Positions 35,766 to 49,463 are shown, counted from the stretch's first letter. The stretch: 64,000 bases of DNA from Ctenosaura bakeri (GCA_948474755.1 CAOLHI010001281.1:62001-126000); one strand, 5' to 3'. Notes: generated by a model from the letters alone, not told the origin. A program made the numbers and translations.

Positions 35766-37636
35766 GTGAGAAACCTTTTATAGCTACTACACTAATATTC
35801 ACATAGTGGTTTATGACAGAAAAGTCAATTGTTAAATCCTGAATACAATATTTTTTAAAAAGATCCTTTGGTTCAGTGTTATTTTTACTTGTTCCTCTCT
35901 GCTAATCCTAACTAATCTCTTCAGTGCTCGAAATTGGATTTTTATGGTAAATTATGAGACTGAAAGGGATTCTTGTAAACACTGAAGTATTTTATATTAA
36001 TTAGTAACTTTTTCATTATAATACTGTGTAAAGGTCTCTAAGATCACTGTTATTCTCTTGTGTCTGATGGCATGAATCATTTCCCCTAATTTCTCAATAT
36101 TACAATATAAATATGGATTTTTAAAACTTGCTGAGGCATCATTAGAAACTATCTAATCCTCAATTGGCAAGTTAGGTCAAAAAACACTGAAGTGTGCTGG
36201 AAAGAATATCACAAAACTTTAGTGTCAGTCACATTCGCTCTGGGCTTTAACTATTGATGCGATATGATGTTCAGCAACTGTAATAAAGTATGCAACTGTT
36301 ATGCACAAAGAGTTACCCTGTTTAATTTATTGTCCTTCCTAAGGGAAGGCACACAATCAGCTTTTACTGTCTCTCATCTTTCCTCTCTCTCCACACAGCT
36401 CCCTGCCTTTGTAGATGGGCTGCTCCCACTTCTTCCCCAAACCAGACTCTGGGCATTTGCACACTAGACTGCTATAGCGCTATTATTCCACTTATTCCAG
36501 CCCCTCCCTAAACTGCAAACCCCAGGATTCCATAGGATGCTGAAAGTGGAATAACAGCGCTATAACAGTCTAGTGCAGAAATGGCCTCTGTTTGCTGGGA
36601 GTCAGTGTTGGGAAGAAGTGGTGCATGTTTGTACAGGATGATAAATATGGAAAGATTTCAGTAATATGTAATATTTCAGTAATATGATATTATTTCAGTA
36701 ATATGATTTATGTAGCATGTGTCATGTAAGGAGAGAAAGAAAACATATTGGAGTTGTTAAAATAATTTGATTGTACAGGTGTACTTCAGTTAATGAAGTA
36801 GATGGGTTTCTGGACATTACTTCTTTAACAGAAAACTTGATACCAGAAATAACATGGGAAGAATTGGGATATGTTCCAGTATAAGAAAAAAGAAGAGCAG
36901 TCACTTCTGTTTCAAAAAAACTTTTTATTCAAAACTAATAATACCCATGACCTAAATGAAACAACCAGGTCATGTAAGCCTTGCATAAGTTAATAACAAC
37001 ATTTTCAACCTTTTATAGACTACTTGAAGTCTTCCTCCAAAATGCAAGAGGATGTATATTCCCTTTTTTCTTTTATCATGTAACATTTCACTGTAGTAAT
37101 CTAAATGAATACAGTGCTCTGAGGCTTCTGTTGAAGGACTCATGGTGAGCCAATGCAAACCTGAACACAAAGGATCAACCTATGCCCTACTGAGTTGGGG
37201 GGGGCTTTGGGAATCTCCTACAGCTACCTCCTATCTCTCTCTCTCTCCATGGACAGAGTTAATCTATACTACATGGTAAATATATTTTAGTTCCAACTCT
37301 TCAGCAACCTAAAGACCTTAGTCCCTGTCTGATCCATCACTATGGACAGGGAGCTGAATTATCACTACAGCTTCAAGCCTGTTCGGTGGTCTGCTGCCAC
37401 TAACAGGGTTTTGTCTTCCACAGAGTGGAAACAGTAGGAAGGAAGCTGCTTCAAGCCATGTGTGCTCAAAAGCCTTCATAAAAATAAATTAATTCTCAAA
37501 CACTTCATCAACTGGGGTATGTCTGTATCTTGTATGCTCCCATTCATTTTTAAGCAGATTGATTATATATCTGATTTTCCTGAAAGATGGACAGCTGGAG
37601 ATTGCATTTCAGTTTCTTCATCTGGTGTTTTCACAG
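35766..37636 (+). other. CARMIL1: CARMIL1 intron
   Basis: 1871 bp, phase 1, GTGAGA donor and TTTTCACAG acceptor. It holds a MITE at 36448 and a CT microsatellite at 37226-37246. The last 170 bp before the exon are open in the exon's frame. Nothing else recognised. Confidence 0.85.
36448..36590. mobile_element. MITE of the 58.5-kb family, well kept
   Basis: Left CTGGGCATTTGCACACTAGA and right TCTAGTGCAGAAATGGCCTC are inverted copies. Inside, GCTATAGCGCTATTATTCCAC pairs with GTGGAATAACAGCGCTATAAC. CCCTAAACTGCAAACCCCAG matches the 58.5-kb copy. About 143 bp, largely self-complementary. Confidence 0.75.
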
Positions 37637-37777
37637 AGGATGCTCCAGAGTCCCCATCTGGCCCAGGTTCTCCTAAAATCGCTCTGCTTCCACCTTTGTT
37701 AAAGAGAGTTCCTTCTGATAAAGAAAAAGATGGTCAGAGCAGCCCTCAGCCTGCTATCAGATCTCTTTCACAAGAAG
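37637..37777 (+). CDS. CARMIL1: CARMIL1 coding exon, PKxALLPP segment
   Basis: The exon is 141 nt between TTTTCACAG and GTAAGA, entering after one base and leaving after one base. It encodes residues 370-416: an acidic start (EDAPESPSG), SPKIALLPPLLKRVP, and SDKEKDGQSSPQP. The SPKxALLPPxLKxVPSDKE block is one of the best conserved parts of the vertebrate CARMIL1 tail. Its Pro-rich core suits protein binding. Reading past the donor stays open for 36 further codons, so intron retention would give a short alternative tail; there is no sign that this is used. Confidence 0.94.
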
Positions 37778-38122
37778 GTAAGAATATAGATGTATTTCAT
37801 TTACATCCTTTATTTTCTGGTCTGTATGTTAATAAGCAGATTCCACTGATGTACTTCCACTTGATCCCAGTGCTTCTTTTAGAATAAGCAAAGTTCTCTG
37901 TCTCTTGCAGGCCCCCTGTGGAAACTGTAAACCTGCTCCTGAGGGTTGGCTGACACTCAGGAGCAGGATTTTGGTGCCATGGAGGGGTGCAGTGGGAAGG
38001 GGAAGGAAAGAAAAACACTGTTACACTCATGTTGGATACCAAAGTATAGATCTTGGCCAATATCCTCAAATATTGGAAACCAACTATTTACAAATGCATG
38101 GCTGTGATTATGACAAGAGTGG

Positions 38123-38296
38123 TCATACTCATGGCAACCCTAACATAGGGTTTTCTTGGCAAGATTTATTCAAGATAAGAGGTTTGCCTTCATTTTAGGG
38201 TGACAGACTTGCCTATGGTCACCCATGGGCTTCCATAGACAAGTGGGAATTGGAACCTGTTTGTCCAGTACTCAAACTGCTACACCATGCTTGCTC
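38123..38296 (-). mobile_element. tRNA-derived SINE, reversed
   Basis: On the plus strand it reads, from the 3' side, CATGGCAACCCTAACATAGG, TTGGCAAGATTTATTCAAGA, TGGTCACCCATGGGCTTCCA, and ends AAACTGCTACACCATGCTTG, the reversed A-box end. The Bov-B-like tail is missing or eroded. Confidence 0.8.
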
Positions 38297-40660
38297 TAAT
38301 CATGAATGTATTTATATTTTTCATTCTGCACACACATTCTCTTGGTCTAACTTTGTATCTTCTCCTGTAGAAGATATCTCAGTTCCTAGTTCATGATACT
38401 AATCACCTCCCCCATTATCTCTCATGTCCAGCTACAACCTCAATTAGTATATGATATGAGGCTGGTATTAAAATGCATCTAAACATTTAATATATAGGGG
38501 GGAGGTTTCCCCTTAAAAATGCAGATAACATCAGTTGGAAGAGTTGATATGTGGCAAAACCAAGTAAAACAATATGGTGACATTCAGGTTTCAGCCCAAC
38601 CCCAGAATTGAAAATCCCAGCATCAGCTGTATTTTTCTTTAGACTTCTTGGTATGCACAATACTAGGATATGTAAAACATCACATTCCTATAATTATGGC
38701 TGCTAAATTTTATGCTATAAACAAATAAAGCTAAGGATGTTGCTGGTTAAACTAATCAGTTTTCAGAATCTGAAATCCAAGTTATTCATTATAAAGGTGC
38801 AATAGTAAATGTAGCATATACATTTTGGGAAATATGTTAATTTGTTAAATTATTGATCAGTTAGATCCCTGATTTAATATGGGTAGGTTCCATAGATTGC
38901 CTGATTAATGCTAAAATTGTTCCTACTCTCTAACAAATTTACTATAGTTATTATTCTAAGGTACCTGCTTCCTCAAAGATTTTAGGAGCAAAAGAATGAA
39001 AAGTAAGGTTAAAAATAAGAGAGAGAATGAAATGAGGGTGTGATTTGTTGGCTCAGTGGGAACCCTTTAGGGTAGTCATGGCCATTTCAGAATGTCAGGC
39101 CCTTTATAGCTGAAGGTCTTCTGTGTTCACTCTTATCCACACATATGAAACATGTTAGACTCTTTGTGTGTGATGAGGGGGATGTTATGACTTTCTTTAG
39201 TTCATTTGATCTAGTTTTTATTGATTTTATTTTCTGAAGGTTTTTTGTTATTATTTGGAATGAACTTCATGGACCTCTTTGTATTCTTTTAGTGTGTTTA
39301 TTGCTCACATAGTGCTGGGCACTTAGATTATTGTTTCCTCACAAATACATTTGCCCATTTTTTCCTCTCTTGGCTGTTCTCCTTTGGCCCTCCCCCCACA
39401 CACACACGTACTATTTATCCACACTCTGAGAGGGTTTGATTGGAGCTTAGGTGACCAGAGGGAGGGAGGAGATTTTAGGCCATAGAAGACCAGTTACCAG
39501 AGTAGATCCCTGGATTATTTTGATTGCTTCCTGAACATTTGCTGCAAACATTTTATATGTTGTTATGGTCTGGACCATATATTGGGGCAATTTCAGGCTC
39601 TGAAGTTGATTATTCATAGTAAAATATGCTAAAGGTAAGTGTACACTGTGACCAGATTGTGGGTGTAAAGGTTAAATACATTATTCCTGTTTACAGAAAT
39701 AGTTTAGCACAAGCTGTCTGGGCCTAATGCTATAAACTATAAACATGACATAACAGAAGGACAATTCTCTAAAGAAAAAATCCAGAAGCTATCTAGGTGC
39801 AATCCAGCATCATAATTATCTTAATCATGCTTGATGACAGAGATGCACAATTTGGAAATTAGTGGCCACTGATTCTTGGGCATTGTACATGTAGTAAAAC
39901 CCTGGGCAGAGAGTTAAATAGAGAGTTTAGTGGTCATTGATTCTGAAGATTCTTTACTTCCAGTGATTTGACAGGATAAGAGGAAATAATAGAAGTGCTA
40001 TAAACTGATTGGTTGATGATTAGCTAGTGAGATACCAGACACAATGTAAAATCCACCTTAAGCCCATAAGAATCAAGCAGTCCATGACTGCTCCAATCAG
40101 CTTAATGCAGCTTCTCTCTATGCTGTTCCTGGGCTGAGCACTGTACTGTAGAATGCTGGTTAACAGGCAGAATCACTTCTTTCTGGATATATAACCGAGT
40201 TTGATTATGCTGTGATGTGTTTATATCTTTATGCGGTCAGCAATATAGTGTGGCCAGAAGTGTAAAGTATCTGTATAATGATACGCTGCTACTGCTATAA
40301 GGATGCAGCTCTATGAGAATATGCCTAGACACTGAGATGTCTGTGAAATGTAATAAGCCTCCCCAGCAGTGATTTGTTCCTTAAGTGGCAAGAAAGATTA
40401 CAAAGCCACCTGCTTATTTTTTCATTATAAAATATAAACATAAAAGAGTCTAAACAGGAGGGTTGATATCAACTTGCTTTCTGGATTTGATGTTTGTAAC
40501 CTTGGGAAGCTTAGGTAAACAAGAAGGAACTCCTGCTGGGTACAATTTAACCCCAAAAGGGCAGTGAACCATCAGTCCTTCTATAAAGAGATTGATTGTG
40601 CCAATGAAACAATGACAGGTAACAAATTGGTGCAACATTTTATTTCGTTACACTTACAAT

Positions 40661-40876
40661 GAGAGCTTGTATGATGTAGTGGTTTGAGAATCAGACTAGC
40701 AGTCTGGAGACCGGGTTCAAATTCCTCACTGGTCATGGAAACCAGTAGCTCTCTCAGTCTCAGGGGAAGGCAAAGGCAACCCCCCCCCCAAATAAATTTT
40801 GCCAAGAAAAAATGTGATAGGCTTGCTTTAGGGTCACCATAACTTGGAAATGACTTGAAGACACACAACAACACAC
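40661..40876 (+). mobile_element. tRNA-derived SINE
   Basis: It has the A-box region GATGTAGTGGTTTGAGAATC, B-box GGTTCAAATTCC, middle TGGTCATGGAAACCAGTAGC, then a C run, TTTTGCCAAGAAAAAATG and the tail TGACTTGAAGACACACAACA. The order is complete. The B-box is close to the consensus. Confidence 0.88.
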
Positions 40877-43800
40877 AGCACAAGGGTTTAAAAATTTAAA
40901 CATACAAGAATTTGAGAAAGATGAGTGCCCCTAGTGGTTAATGTTAACAGTTTCCATGCCATTTTTTGTAAATCTCATGGTCTGTTCAAAAACTAATGGT
41001 TAGGTAACAAATTAATGAATAATGACAAACTGAACATTGTCACGTGTTTCCATTTCATTTGATTTAAGTCTTTGTGTATCATTTAATGCCTCGGTTTTCA
41101 AAATGTATTCTGCCTATCGATGTGCTTTGAGTTTTTGTGTGTTCTGTTACTGTGGGTTCCATTACTGTGGCTAATGATTAGTTTGTCAAGAAAATGTCAA
41201 CACAGGATAACCCATCATATTTGTTGTTAAATTGATCTATTCACATATCTGTTCTCAGAAAACTTAAACTGATATGAAACTATGATAGGTCATATGATGT
41301 ACCTAACAAAAGCCATCACACACAGGTGATGCCAGATTAACTTCCTCCCTGTAGATTTGGGGTTAGGTCTCAAAAACAGGGAAATAACTTTGCATTCGAA
41401 CTAGTCTAGAATGCTAGCCTGCAGCAGATAATAAATGAATAATAGATTTTTGCGGTTTCAAAACTATTTGAAAGATTAATGTTCTAAGAGTCCATTTAAT
41501 GTTGTTATGTTTATTGCCTGTCCCATCACAAAAACAACGTGCAGGTAACTTATTTGAAAAGTTTGTTTCACCTCCCAGTGAAAAAAAATATTTCTTTTTT
41601 AGCTTACCTTCCTTAGCCTATAGAGACAAGTGTTCTAAGAGTATCTGAAAGATGTTTTGACTTAGCACCAAACCAGCTATAAGGGGAAGGAATTTGGACT
41701 GAAGTGATTGGAGTTGCCTCTTTAAAAATGTTTTGTACCGAAAAGATGTGCACATAGATTATTGTCATCAAACTAGTTTCAGTTCATCTTAGAAATGGCA
41801 GCATATATGTGTAACCTAAGGAGTTCAAGAAGAACTTGTTAATGTTGCCTAAAACAAAACTAGAAGAGAGATACTCTTATGTATCTGAAGTGATTTCAGA
41901 GAGCTTGTAGCATGCACCCAGCTGTGTAGATTGAAGCCACATGTGTTCATGCTTTTTTCAGTTTGCTTTGCATATATTGAAGGCTGGCTCATCTTACCGT
42001 TTTGTTTGATTTAAGGATTTGGTGTTTTGCGTGGTTGTATGCAGTGGCTTTCACTGCTTTCACTGAGACAAATATGCTTTTTAAAAAGTTCTGCCATGCC
42101 TATTTTAAATCTCTCCATTTTGCTAGGCCATAATCAAGTTGCTGCAGAGACAGTAGGTGTTAATATCTAACAATTGTACATTTTTGATGCAGGAGGCAGC
42201 TAACAAATTCCTGTTCACTTTGCTCTGTTCAGCTGTGTGATAAGAGGAGTATCTTCTTCACAGTGGACAGAAGGGCATTCAGCTATTCTTCAGAATATCC
42301 CCACCCCGCAGAGCATTTGGTAGTGCTAACTAGAATTGACTCCTGTTGGAATGATTCCATTTCACCAACTCCAATTCTGTGTAGAAGCTGGGCATCATAG
42401 TACCAGCCTGGCTCAGGACCATGCTAGAGGAGATCCAGCTCTAGGAACACAGCTTTGTAAAGAGTTATCTGGAAGTGATACAGTTCTTGGAACATCTTGA
42501 GATATGGCTGGATACACAGCAATTCTAAATGTTTTTATCAAAGAATATGTAGCAAGAGATAGGTTGGTATATCAGATTACAGATGGTTTGCATATGAGAC
42601 TTCTCCTGTGGTTCCTCCTTTCAGCTTCCATGTGCTTTCAGAAGATAACTTAAAAAAAGGAGAGCAGCGAATCCTCCTAGTGATCGCCAGACTGAATGAC
42701 CGGCTGATCTGGAGAATGGTAGTTGGCAAGAAATGTTAGCCTAGACGTGCCTATCTGTTTATCACAGGCATCAGCCAATAACTAGAGAATACTTTACAGA
42801 GAGTGAAAGACTAAGTGGTTTGGGTTTGGAATTGGCCCTTAATATTATATGCATTTTATCATATTATCATTTTGAACTGCCCCTCAAAATGCCATTTCCT
42901 CCTAAGCTTGTGACAGCTTTAACTACTGATTTACTCACATATTCCTTTTGGGACTAAAACAGATTGTGAGTGATAGTTCTTATTGCAAATGCATTGTCAA
43001 AGAAAGGAAAAAATTCATATGTCCCGTACAACATAGGAATTTTAGTGAATGGGGGAAATGCAACTGACATGGAAATTATTTTTTAAATCAGTTTCTCAGT
43101 TTTCATATAGTGCAAGCATTTCTCATCCTTGCAGTTTTCTGTGGTGAACAGAAGGACTACCAAGAAAATAACAATAATGAATTGTTTTTGGTATTTTACC
43201 TATTCAGTGTTGTTGTAAATGGGATCTTATTACCTAATTAAGTGAATTGCAAATAAACAATCAAATTTCTAAATCTGATTATTCAGTTTTGATTTTTCAT
43301 TCACTCCTTTCTGTTGTATCCCTTCAGACTTCTGAACTTTAATTTAGCTCCCCAGTTTATATCATTAACACAGAATAGAGTAGAATTCTCTTTTTTGGAG
43401 AATCCTGAAACTGGAAACAAGCAGATATCTACAGCTGCTTAATATAGAAGAATTGCTTCTGTGGTTTTGTTGATAATATGCTTCATTGTGTATGAGATCC
43501 ATTGGAAGTTTTAAGAAAAGCAAGAGCAATTGCAATTACTATCTTAGGGGAAATAGCTGGTTGCGCTTGGTGTAATTGTTGATTTGTGTGGTCCACATAA
43601 CTTCCATTCTTTCTATGGGCAATAAGTAGTAATTGTTTAACTCTAAATGGCAATGGCAAAGGCTCCATACTTGCCCACCTTTTGTCCATGACAAAATGAG
43701 TTTTTTAGTGTATGCCTCTTAACATGATTGTGATATTCATGTATTTACCCTGGTGGGGCATCATTTATCTGTACAGCTAAAATAATTTGACATTAACTTT

Positions 43801-44358
43801 GATACTGCTTAAACCTATTGTTAGGAAAGAACTGCATGACTGATTTTCAGTTAATTGAAAATTGCCAATATCCCATTTTTATCAAGTTTTGATATATTTA
43901 TTTGTATATTTTAAAAGTTACTCTCCTGTTTACAATGTAAACAAGTCCTGTTTATGTGATCTGATTAATTTAAATAGCATATTGCCATCCTCTTCTGTTG
44001 GCAGTAAGTTGGATTCCTACCCCACCACAAACACAAAAATGCACAAATGAAATAATAGTCACAAGCAAGCTCTACATGGATTCAAGTCAAGAACCACATG
44101 ATCAAAATACCCAAGAGAGTGGTTTATACTGCTGGATTAGAACCGCATGTGTATCACCCAACAGAATTTATGTAACTTTGAAAGTGCTTGTTATTACAGT
44201 ACGATGGGCACCAATCTACCACCAAAGTGGTATTTGATGTACAAACTGGCTGTGTAAACTGTAAAGTGTGTACTGCTGTCTAGGAGACCCTTTTGCTTTA
44301 GCAGCTTTCTATATTAATCAAAATCCAGAGTTCTTTAAGATACACAGAATCTAAAATC

Positions 44359-44670
44359 CACAAAAGAGTGATACCTTTATTGGCCTACCAAAATGCAGAA
44401 AATACATCATGCATGCTTTCAAAACTTCACTGGCTTCTTCATCAGGTAAAGATATTAAAAATTGTACAGGAGAAGAAAAGTGATGATGTTAGTCACAGAC
44501 CTACTTTTTGTCTCAGATATTACGTATGTTGTCAGTTAAGATGGTCTAGAGGGATATCAAGGCAGGCAGAGACCAGTTCCCTTCTTGGCCATATGAGAAC
44601 CAGATAAAAAGTGCAATAAAAGAAGGATAATAATTTAATTCCATTAGCAACAAATACACAGACTCCTTGG
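44359..44670. repeat. Dispersed repeat, copy 2 (partner at 14470)
   Basis: It starts CACAAAAGAGTGATACCTTT, has TTCACTGGCTTCTTCATCAGG and AATTGTACAGGAGA, and fades at AATTCCATTAGCAAC. It runs in the same direction as the copy at 14470 and ends about 120 bp before the last exon. Confidence 0.65.
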
Positions 44671-44791
44671 CTGATAATCAAGGGGGCAATTGAGTAAAAC
44701 GATAGATCTGACTATCTTATTCTTAGTCTACAGCAAGTGACTGGTTGAGAATCTTTGCCAAGTGAATGAAATGTTGTGTCTTTTGATGCAG

Positions 44792-44928
44792 GTCCAAAAA
44801 GAAGTTCAGGACACCAGACTTATGAATCCCAGGAGCAGAAACAGAGGTCTTTGAGTAAAGATGGCCAGCAAGGAAGCAAGTCCAGTGACTCTGGAGAAGA
44901 AGCAGACAAAGAATTTATTTTTGTTTAG
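44792..44928 (+). CDS. CARMIL1: CARMIL1 last coding exon and stop
   Basis: The coding part is 137 nt from the GATGCAG acceptor to TAG at 44926-44928. It encodes residues 417-461: PKRSSGHQTYESQEQKQRSL, SKDGQQGSKSSDSGEEAD, and the invariant end KEFIFV. The vertebrate protein ends in the same acidic stretch and the hydrophobic FIFV. All eight exons together give 1386 nt, an exact multiple of three, without a stop before this one. That is strong evidence that the exon set is complete from 19344 onward and that the gene is intact here. Confidence 0.97.
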
Positions 44929-44966
44929 TTGGTTGCTCATGTCTTTAGCAGTGCAAAGTCTTTTCT

Positions 44967-44972
44967 AATAAA
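44967..44972 (+). terminator. Polyadenylation signal 1 (AATAAA)
   Basis: It lies 39 bp after the stop codon; use would give a very short 3' UTR. Confidence 0.4.
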
Positions 44973-45419
44973 AAGGGTACAACGATCAATTACCCTTCTT
45001 TTTCATCAGCTGTTTTTATAGAAGAACATTTTATCTTTAAAAAAAAAAATCAGGATTGCACTGGTAATCAAATTTCATTAATTTGGCTCTTGGGTTTTGT
45101 TTTGTTTTTAATCTGAGTTGTATGGTTCTAGATATTCCTTTTCATGCCTTTGCTAAAGCCAGCAACTATTCCGTGTTTTCTACTTGAATTTCTATGAAGC
45201 AGCTATAAAAATAATGCCTTGCATTAGGGCTTCAAGCGAAGGAGGGCGGGGGAAACCAAGGAAAAGGACTGGAGATTTTCTTACACTAACCCACACTGTA
45301 CAGCAGGAAGAGTGTTGTACTGCTGAATGTAAATGTGTCAAACTTGCACGCAACTTACTTTTTAAATATATTCTTGCTGAATGCAATTGCACATTGTAAT
45401 TATATCAATAGAGCACACT

Positions 45420-45425
45420 AATAAA
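45420..45425 (+). terminator. Polyadenylation signal 2 (AATAAA)
   Basis: It follows CACACTA and precedes AGAATTTGTATAAAT, a plausible mid-length site. Confidence 0.45.
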
Positions 45426-45843
45426 AGAATTTGTATAAATAATATATATTAGATGCTTGGATATGATTTTTACATTCACCCTTGGGAGACTTTTTTCTTG
45501 TTTGTTGTACTGTATATAAAAACACAACCTCTTACATTTGTGTATTGTTCAAAAGCACAACAAAAAAAACAGAATTACTAATACTCTGCTATGCTTCCAC
45601 ATCCATAGGTTAAATGTATGTTGTTGATTGGAATGAGAGCAATGTACATCTTATTGGTATTGGTATTTTCTAGAGGCTGCCTTAGAGCCTCTCTGCATCC
45701 TTTCTAACTTTTAACTCGTACTTCTAAAGGAAAATAGTTTTCTGTCTGTAAAAGCAATTCTGTTTTTCCCCTATTTGCATATTCACGGTCATCTGCTTAC
45801 AGCACAGGCTGGAAGAATTTTATTCATAATGTATATTTGTACC

Positions 45844-45849
45844 AATAAA
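45844..45849 (+). terminator. Polyadenylation signal 3 (AATAAA), likely distal
   Basis: It is followed by AAAATGATTTTACAACTGG and then less conserved-looking DNA, and is the last signal before the MITE at 45951. Confidence 0.5.
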
Positions 45850-45950
45850 AATGATTTTACAACTGGAATAGGAATTTCTAATTTTTAAACTATATTCTCC
45901 TGCTGCCTTTGAATAGATACAATTTTTATTCTGTATCTGAGACCTAAATC

Positions 45951-46087
45951 AAGGATGGACAAAGAGTGATCTTCCAGATATTAGTGGGCTGCAACTCCCC
46001 AAATTCCTTACTATTAACTGTGCTGGCTAGGGCTTATGGGAGTTGCAGTCCAGCAACTTCTGAGGGGCCGCATTGTTCCCATCCCTG
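45951..46087. mobile_element. MITE of the GGATGGGCAA family, good copy
   Basis: It begins AAGGATGGACAAAG and ends TTGTTCCCATCC. Between are GGGCTGCAACTCCCC and TTATGGGAGTTGCAGTCCAG, an inverted pair around CTGTGCTGGCTAGGGC. The whole element nearly folds on itself. Confidence 0.75.
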
Positions 46088-49000
46088 GTCTAAATCCAGT
46101 TGTTTGTCCCAGTAAGACTGGACTCGTTGACTTCATGGGCACTAAGTTTACACGTATGTTCTACTGATTCAGTGGGCTTTGTTGGGAGTGATTGTTAAAT
46201 TCATAGTTTCTCACTGGAGTACATTTTTAAACTCTCAGTAGGGACAATATTTTAATGTAGTTTCCAAGTATTTAGGTATATAATAAAACAAGTACCTTAA
46301 TGGGGACCAAACCATCGCTTCCACCCTTTCTTTTAAAAGATTAATCATGGCTTTTGATCATGAAGTCCAATGTTTCATGCATCGTTTCTGCAGAAAATTA
46401 TCCAACAAGCATGGCTTCCTTACTGAATCCTATTCATTTCAGTAAGGCACAAGAAGGAATATTACTGGGTGGGTTATGTTCTGATTTTATTATCCCCCCC
46501 CCAAGTCACATTGAAATCACATTGACTTTTACCTCCATTGGTTTAAAGGAAGCTCAAGGAAGAGGGGCGCTTTGGCAACATAAGTACCACTGCACACTCT
46601 AGGGCCACAAGCTAAGGCTCTTGACTACCTGGATCAGTTTTCTACATGCTGCTGTGAGTCCCCAGTGGCCCTGTGCCTGTAGCAGCCAATGGCATGTGGT
46701 CTGGGTTATTACATGTGCTGTAGTTACCATGCCAGATATAGTTATGTCTGTCTTCAGTTGTGGTGAGCTGTCATTGGATTATACAGTTTAATGATATAAT
46801 ATGCTGCTTTAATCTAGATACCTGGCTTTTTATTCTGATCCTTTGGAATAAAAACTATTTTTATATATTTTGGTCCTTCTTAGGTATGTATTGTATGTCT
46901 TGACTTTTCTTGGAGCAGTAGCCTTGCCTCCTGACAAGATACATGTTTTCTTTGCTTGGTGTTGGTGTGAGTTTTTTCCAACACTGGAACAAATATAGGA
47001 AGTCAGAAATATCTATTACATAAATTACTTGAGAAGAATAAGTAGGCATTTTGAAACACTTTGTATTTTAGACTATGAGCTTTCTTTACAGTTAGTGTTG
47101 TCATTCTGGATTCCTTTCAGGCTAGAACTGTCTAATATAATGGAGGTTTATCAATCAGTTGGGTGTGCCACATCTGCCACTTGTTGTTACGTATATCCCT
47201 CAAGACTATTTTTGCCTTCCAAAGTCTGAATGATAAATGCCTTCTACAAACTTTCCCCTTGTAGTGAAATATACTTTGGACATTCCTTTTAAAGTACATT
47301 GAGTTGGTGTTTTACTAAGTGGTGTTCTCTGTCATTTAAAAAGATCCATTCTTCATACTGAGCCCTCTTTTATTAAGACCTTTTTGCTTCAAACAACTTT
47401 AAAAGGAAGTGGTTCAGGGTTATAAGACCTAATCAAATTAAGCCTGTATATGAATACATGAGAAAACTCACTTAAACACACAGCTGGAAATCATTCATTT
47501 TCATTTTCTTTCTGGTTTTTACTGCTCAAGAGGTGAAATCTTTATATAAAGAAGCCGTTTGCATCTTTAGCAGTTTGGGTGGCTGCAGTGGCAGCTTCAA
47601 TGAAATACGTTGCATATGTGGTGGCATTCTGCATATGTATATGTAATCTAAGCCCAATACTGAAATCTAAACACTAATTAGCCTAGTTCTGCCCTTTGAC
47701 ATCTGCACGCAAACTGACAGCATTAGGCTCCTGTGCTAATAATTTCTAACTGATACAAAAACTTCCCTGTAGTTGACTATCTTAATGCTAATCAGTGTGT
47801 TATGTTTTCTAATAAAAGAGTACAGAAATTGGAACCCTTACTGTGAAAAAATAGGGAAAGAATTGGTAGAGGTCAACTGTAGACTACAAAGTGTAATCTC
47901 TTGAAGTGAAGATGTTCTAATACATTTAGGAATAGGAACTGAGTGGCATGCTAGATATTTTATTGTCCCAGAATTTGTTGACTGAATATAATGCAACTAT
48001 AAATATACTCAGAGCTGCTTACATTATTAAAACAGAATGAATACAGTAAGCATGACAAAAAATAGAACTGCCATTTCTACAAATTAAACAACAGTTTTCC
48101 TCAGTATATTTATACAATCTGTAGATACAATGTGTATGTGTGGGCATTAGCTCAGATTGCTACCCACTATTAGCCAAAAAATCACATTACTTTTAACCAA
48201 ATCTTGAATGTAACAAAGGAAAAATGAAGGATTTTTTTTTTAAATTCATCAAGGTATATATAAGATGAGTTGGTCCAGTTCCCTGTTTCAAATAGAGGCT
48301 GGATCACGTGTGAGCAGGGTCTCATGGTTTTAGTTTTGACAATTTAAGGAACTAACAAGATGTCACCCAAATGCATAATGAACATAAAAAAGCCCTGGGA
48401 GGCTGCAGTTCTGAGTGGAGGAGCCAGGGGAACTCTGTGAGATCCCAGTGTTCAATTCACCCTTTGTAAATATCTGGAATCCCTCAAAGAGGCAAGAAAC
48501 ATGGATTTTGCCAACAAGCTATTTTCACATTCTGCTCAAAATCACAGGTCCACAGGTCCATTTTCATTTATTTTTTTTAAAGAAATCTGTCCAGGAATTG
48601 AGAGAAAACATGGCCAGCCTTCCTTCCAAGGACCAGTGTTTCCCCCATGCTGTTCACAATAGAAAACCAAGCAAGTGCAACACCTAATGGCTGCAACAAA
48701 GTAATTCAATACATAAGAGAGATGCAAATATCAAAACTACCATGGCTCCACTGACTGTGCCAGTGCCATCATTATTAATATAAGTGGGCTCTAAGAGAAT
48801 AAATCAGATGAAGTCATTGCAGATGCTCATCTTCTTCAGAAGAATCATCCAGCTAATGTCATTATCTCTGGGGGTTGTCTTTAATCACATCTGATGAGCA
48901 AACCAAACTGACCCTGGATTCTCCATCTTTTGAGTCTCTTTTTTTATTCCAGTAAGATGAGGTGAATGTTAAGAACAAAAGGAAGATAAAAGTGATCTTA

Positions 49001-49463
49001 AGGGAATTGTTGTTTTGATTAGATTGACCCTGTCCAGGAAGGAGAAAGGAGGGGCTGCTGGCTGATTGGCCAAATGTAATTTGTTCAAAGTTAAGCCACT
49101 GTAATTTCTGTTAGAAGACATAGTGAAAGCAATACAGATTAAATGAGTACACTTCCCCATTTTTCCATCACTTTTGTTCTCCAAAAGCATCATGGCAGAA
49201 AGGCCCTTTCAGAAGTGAATGAGACCTGCAATATTGATTAAGAGCAAGAAAGTTAGAAAGGGACACCTATCTTAATTCTTTCTCACTAAGTACAATTGTC
49301 AATCATAGAAGAAAAGGCAATATGTGCATTCTGTTAACTTTTTTTCCAACCAACTTGTTCACCTTGAAAGCAAAAATGTTTGGGAACTGTGGCTACCAGC
49401 TCCTTGATCTTTCTGAGCCAACAGAGTGACATCTTGTCATTAGAGCTGATGCCCTCTCAAGAT

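Larger units (their letters stand above)
37778..44791 (+). other. CARMIL1: CARMIL1 last intron
   Basis: 7014 bp, phase 1, GTAAGA donor and GATGCAG acceptor. It holds SINEs at 38123 and 40661 and a dispersed repeat at 44359. Two long stretches, 38.3-40.6 and 41-43.8 kb, lack any repeat I can recognise. A CA microsatellite (39398-39409) is the only other structure. Confidence 0.85.
44929..45870 (+). other. CARMIL1: CARMIL1 3' UTR
   Basis: Sequence after the stop lacks recognisable repeats up to about 45.9 kb and is AT-rich, with a TTTTGTTTTGTTTTTAA run and TGTATATAAA. AATAAA occurs at 44967, 45420 and 45844. The end is placed shortly after the last one because a MITE starts at 45951. The true end is inferred, not shown. 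Confidence 0.7.

Noticed and set aside
40661..40740. A/B-box pair that could be read as a tRNA gene
   Set aside because: The surrounding middle and tail are those of a SINE, and the cloverleaf is not complete. The same holds for the other SINE heads.
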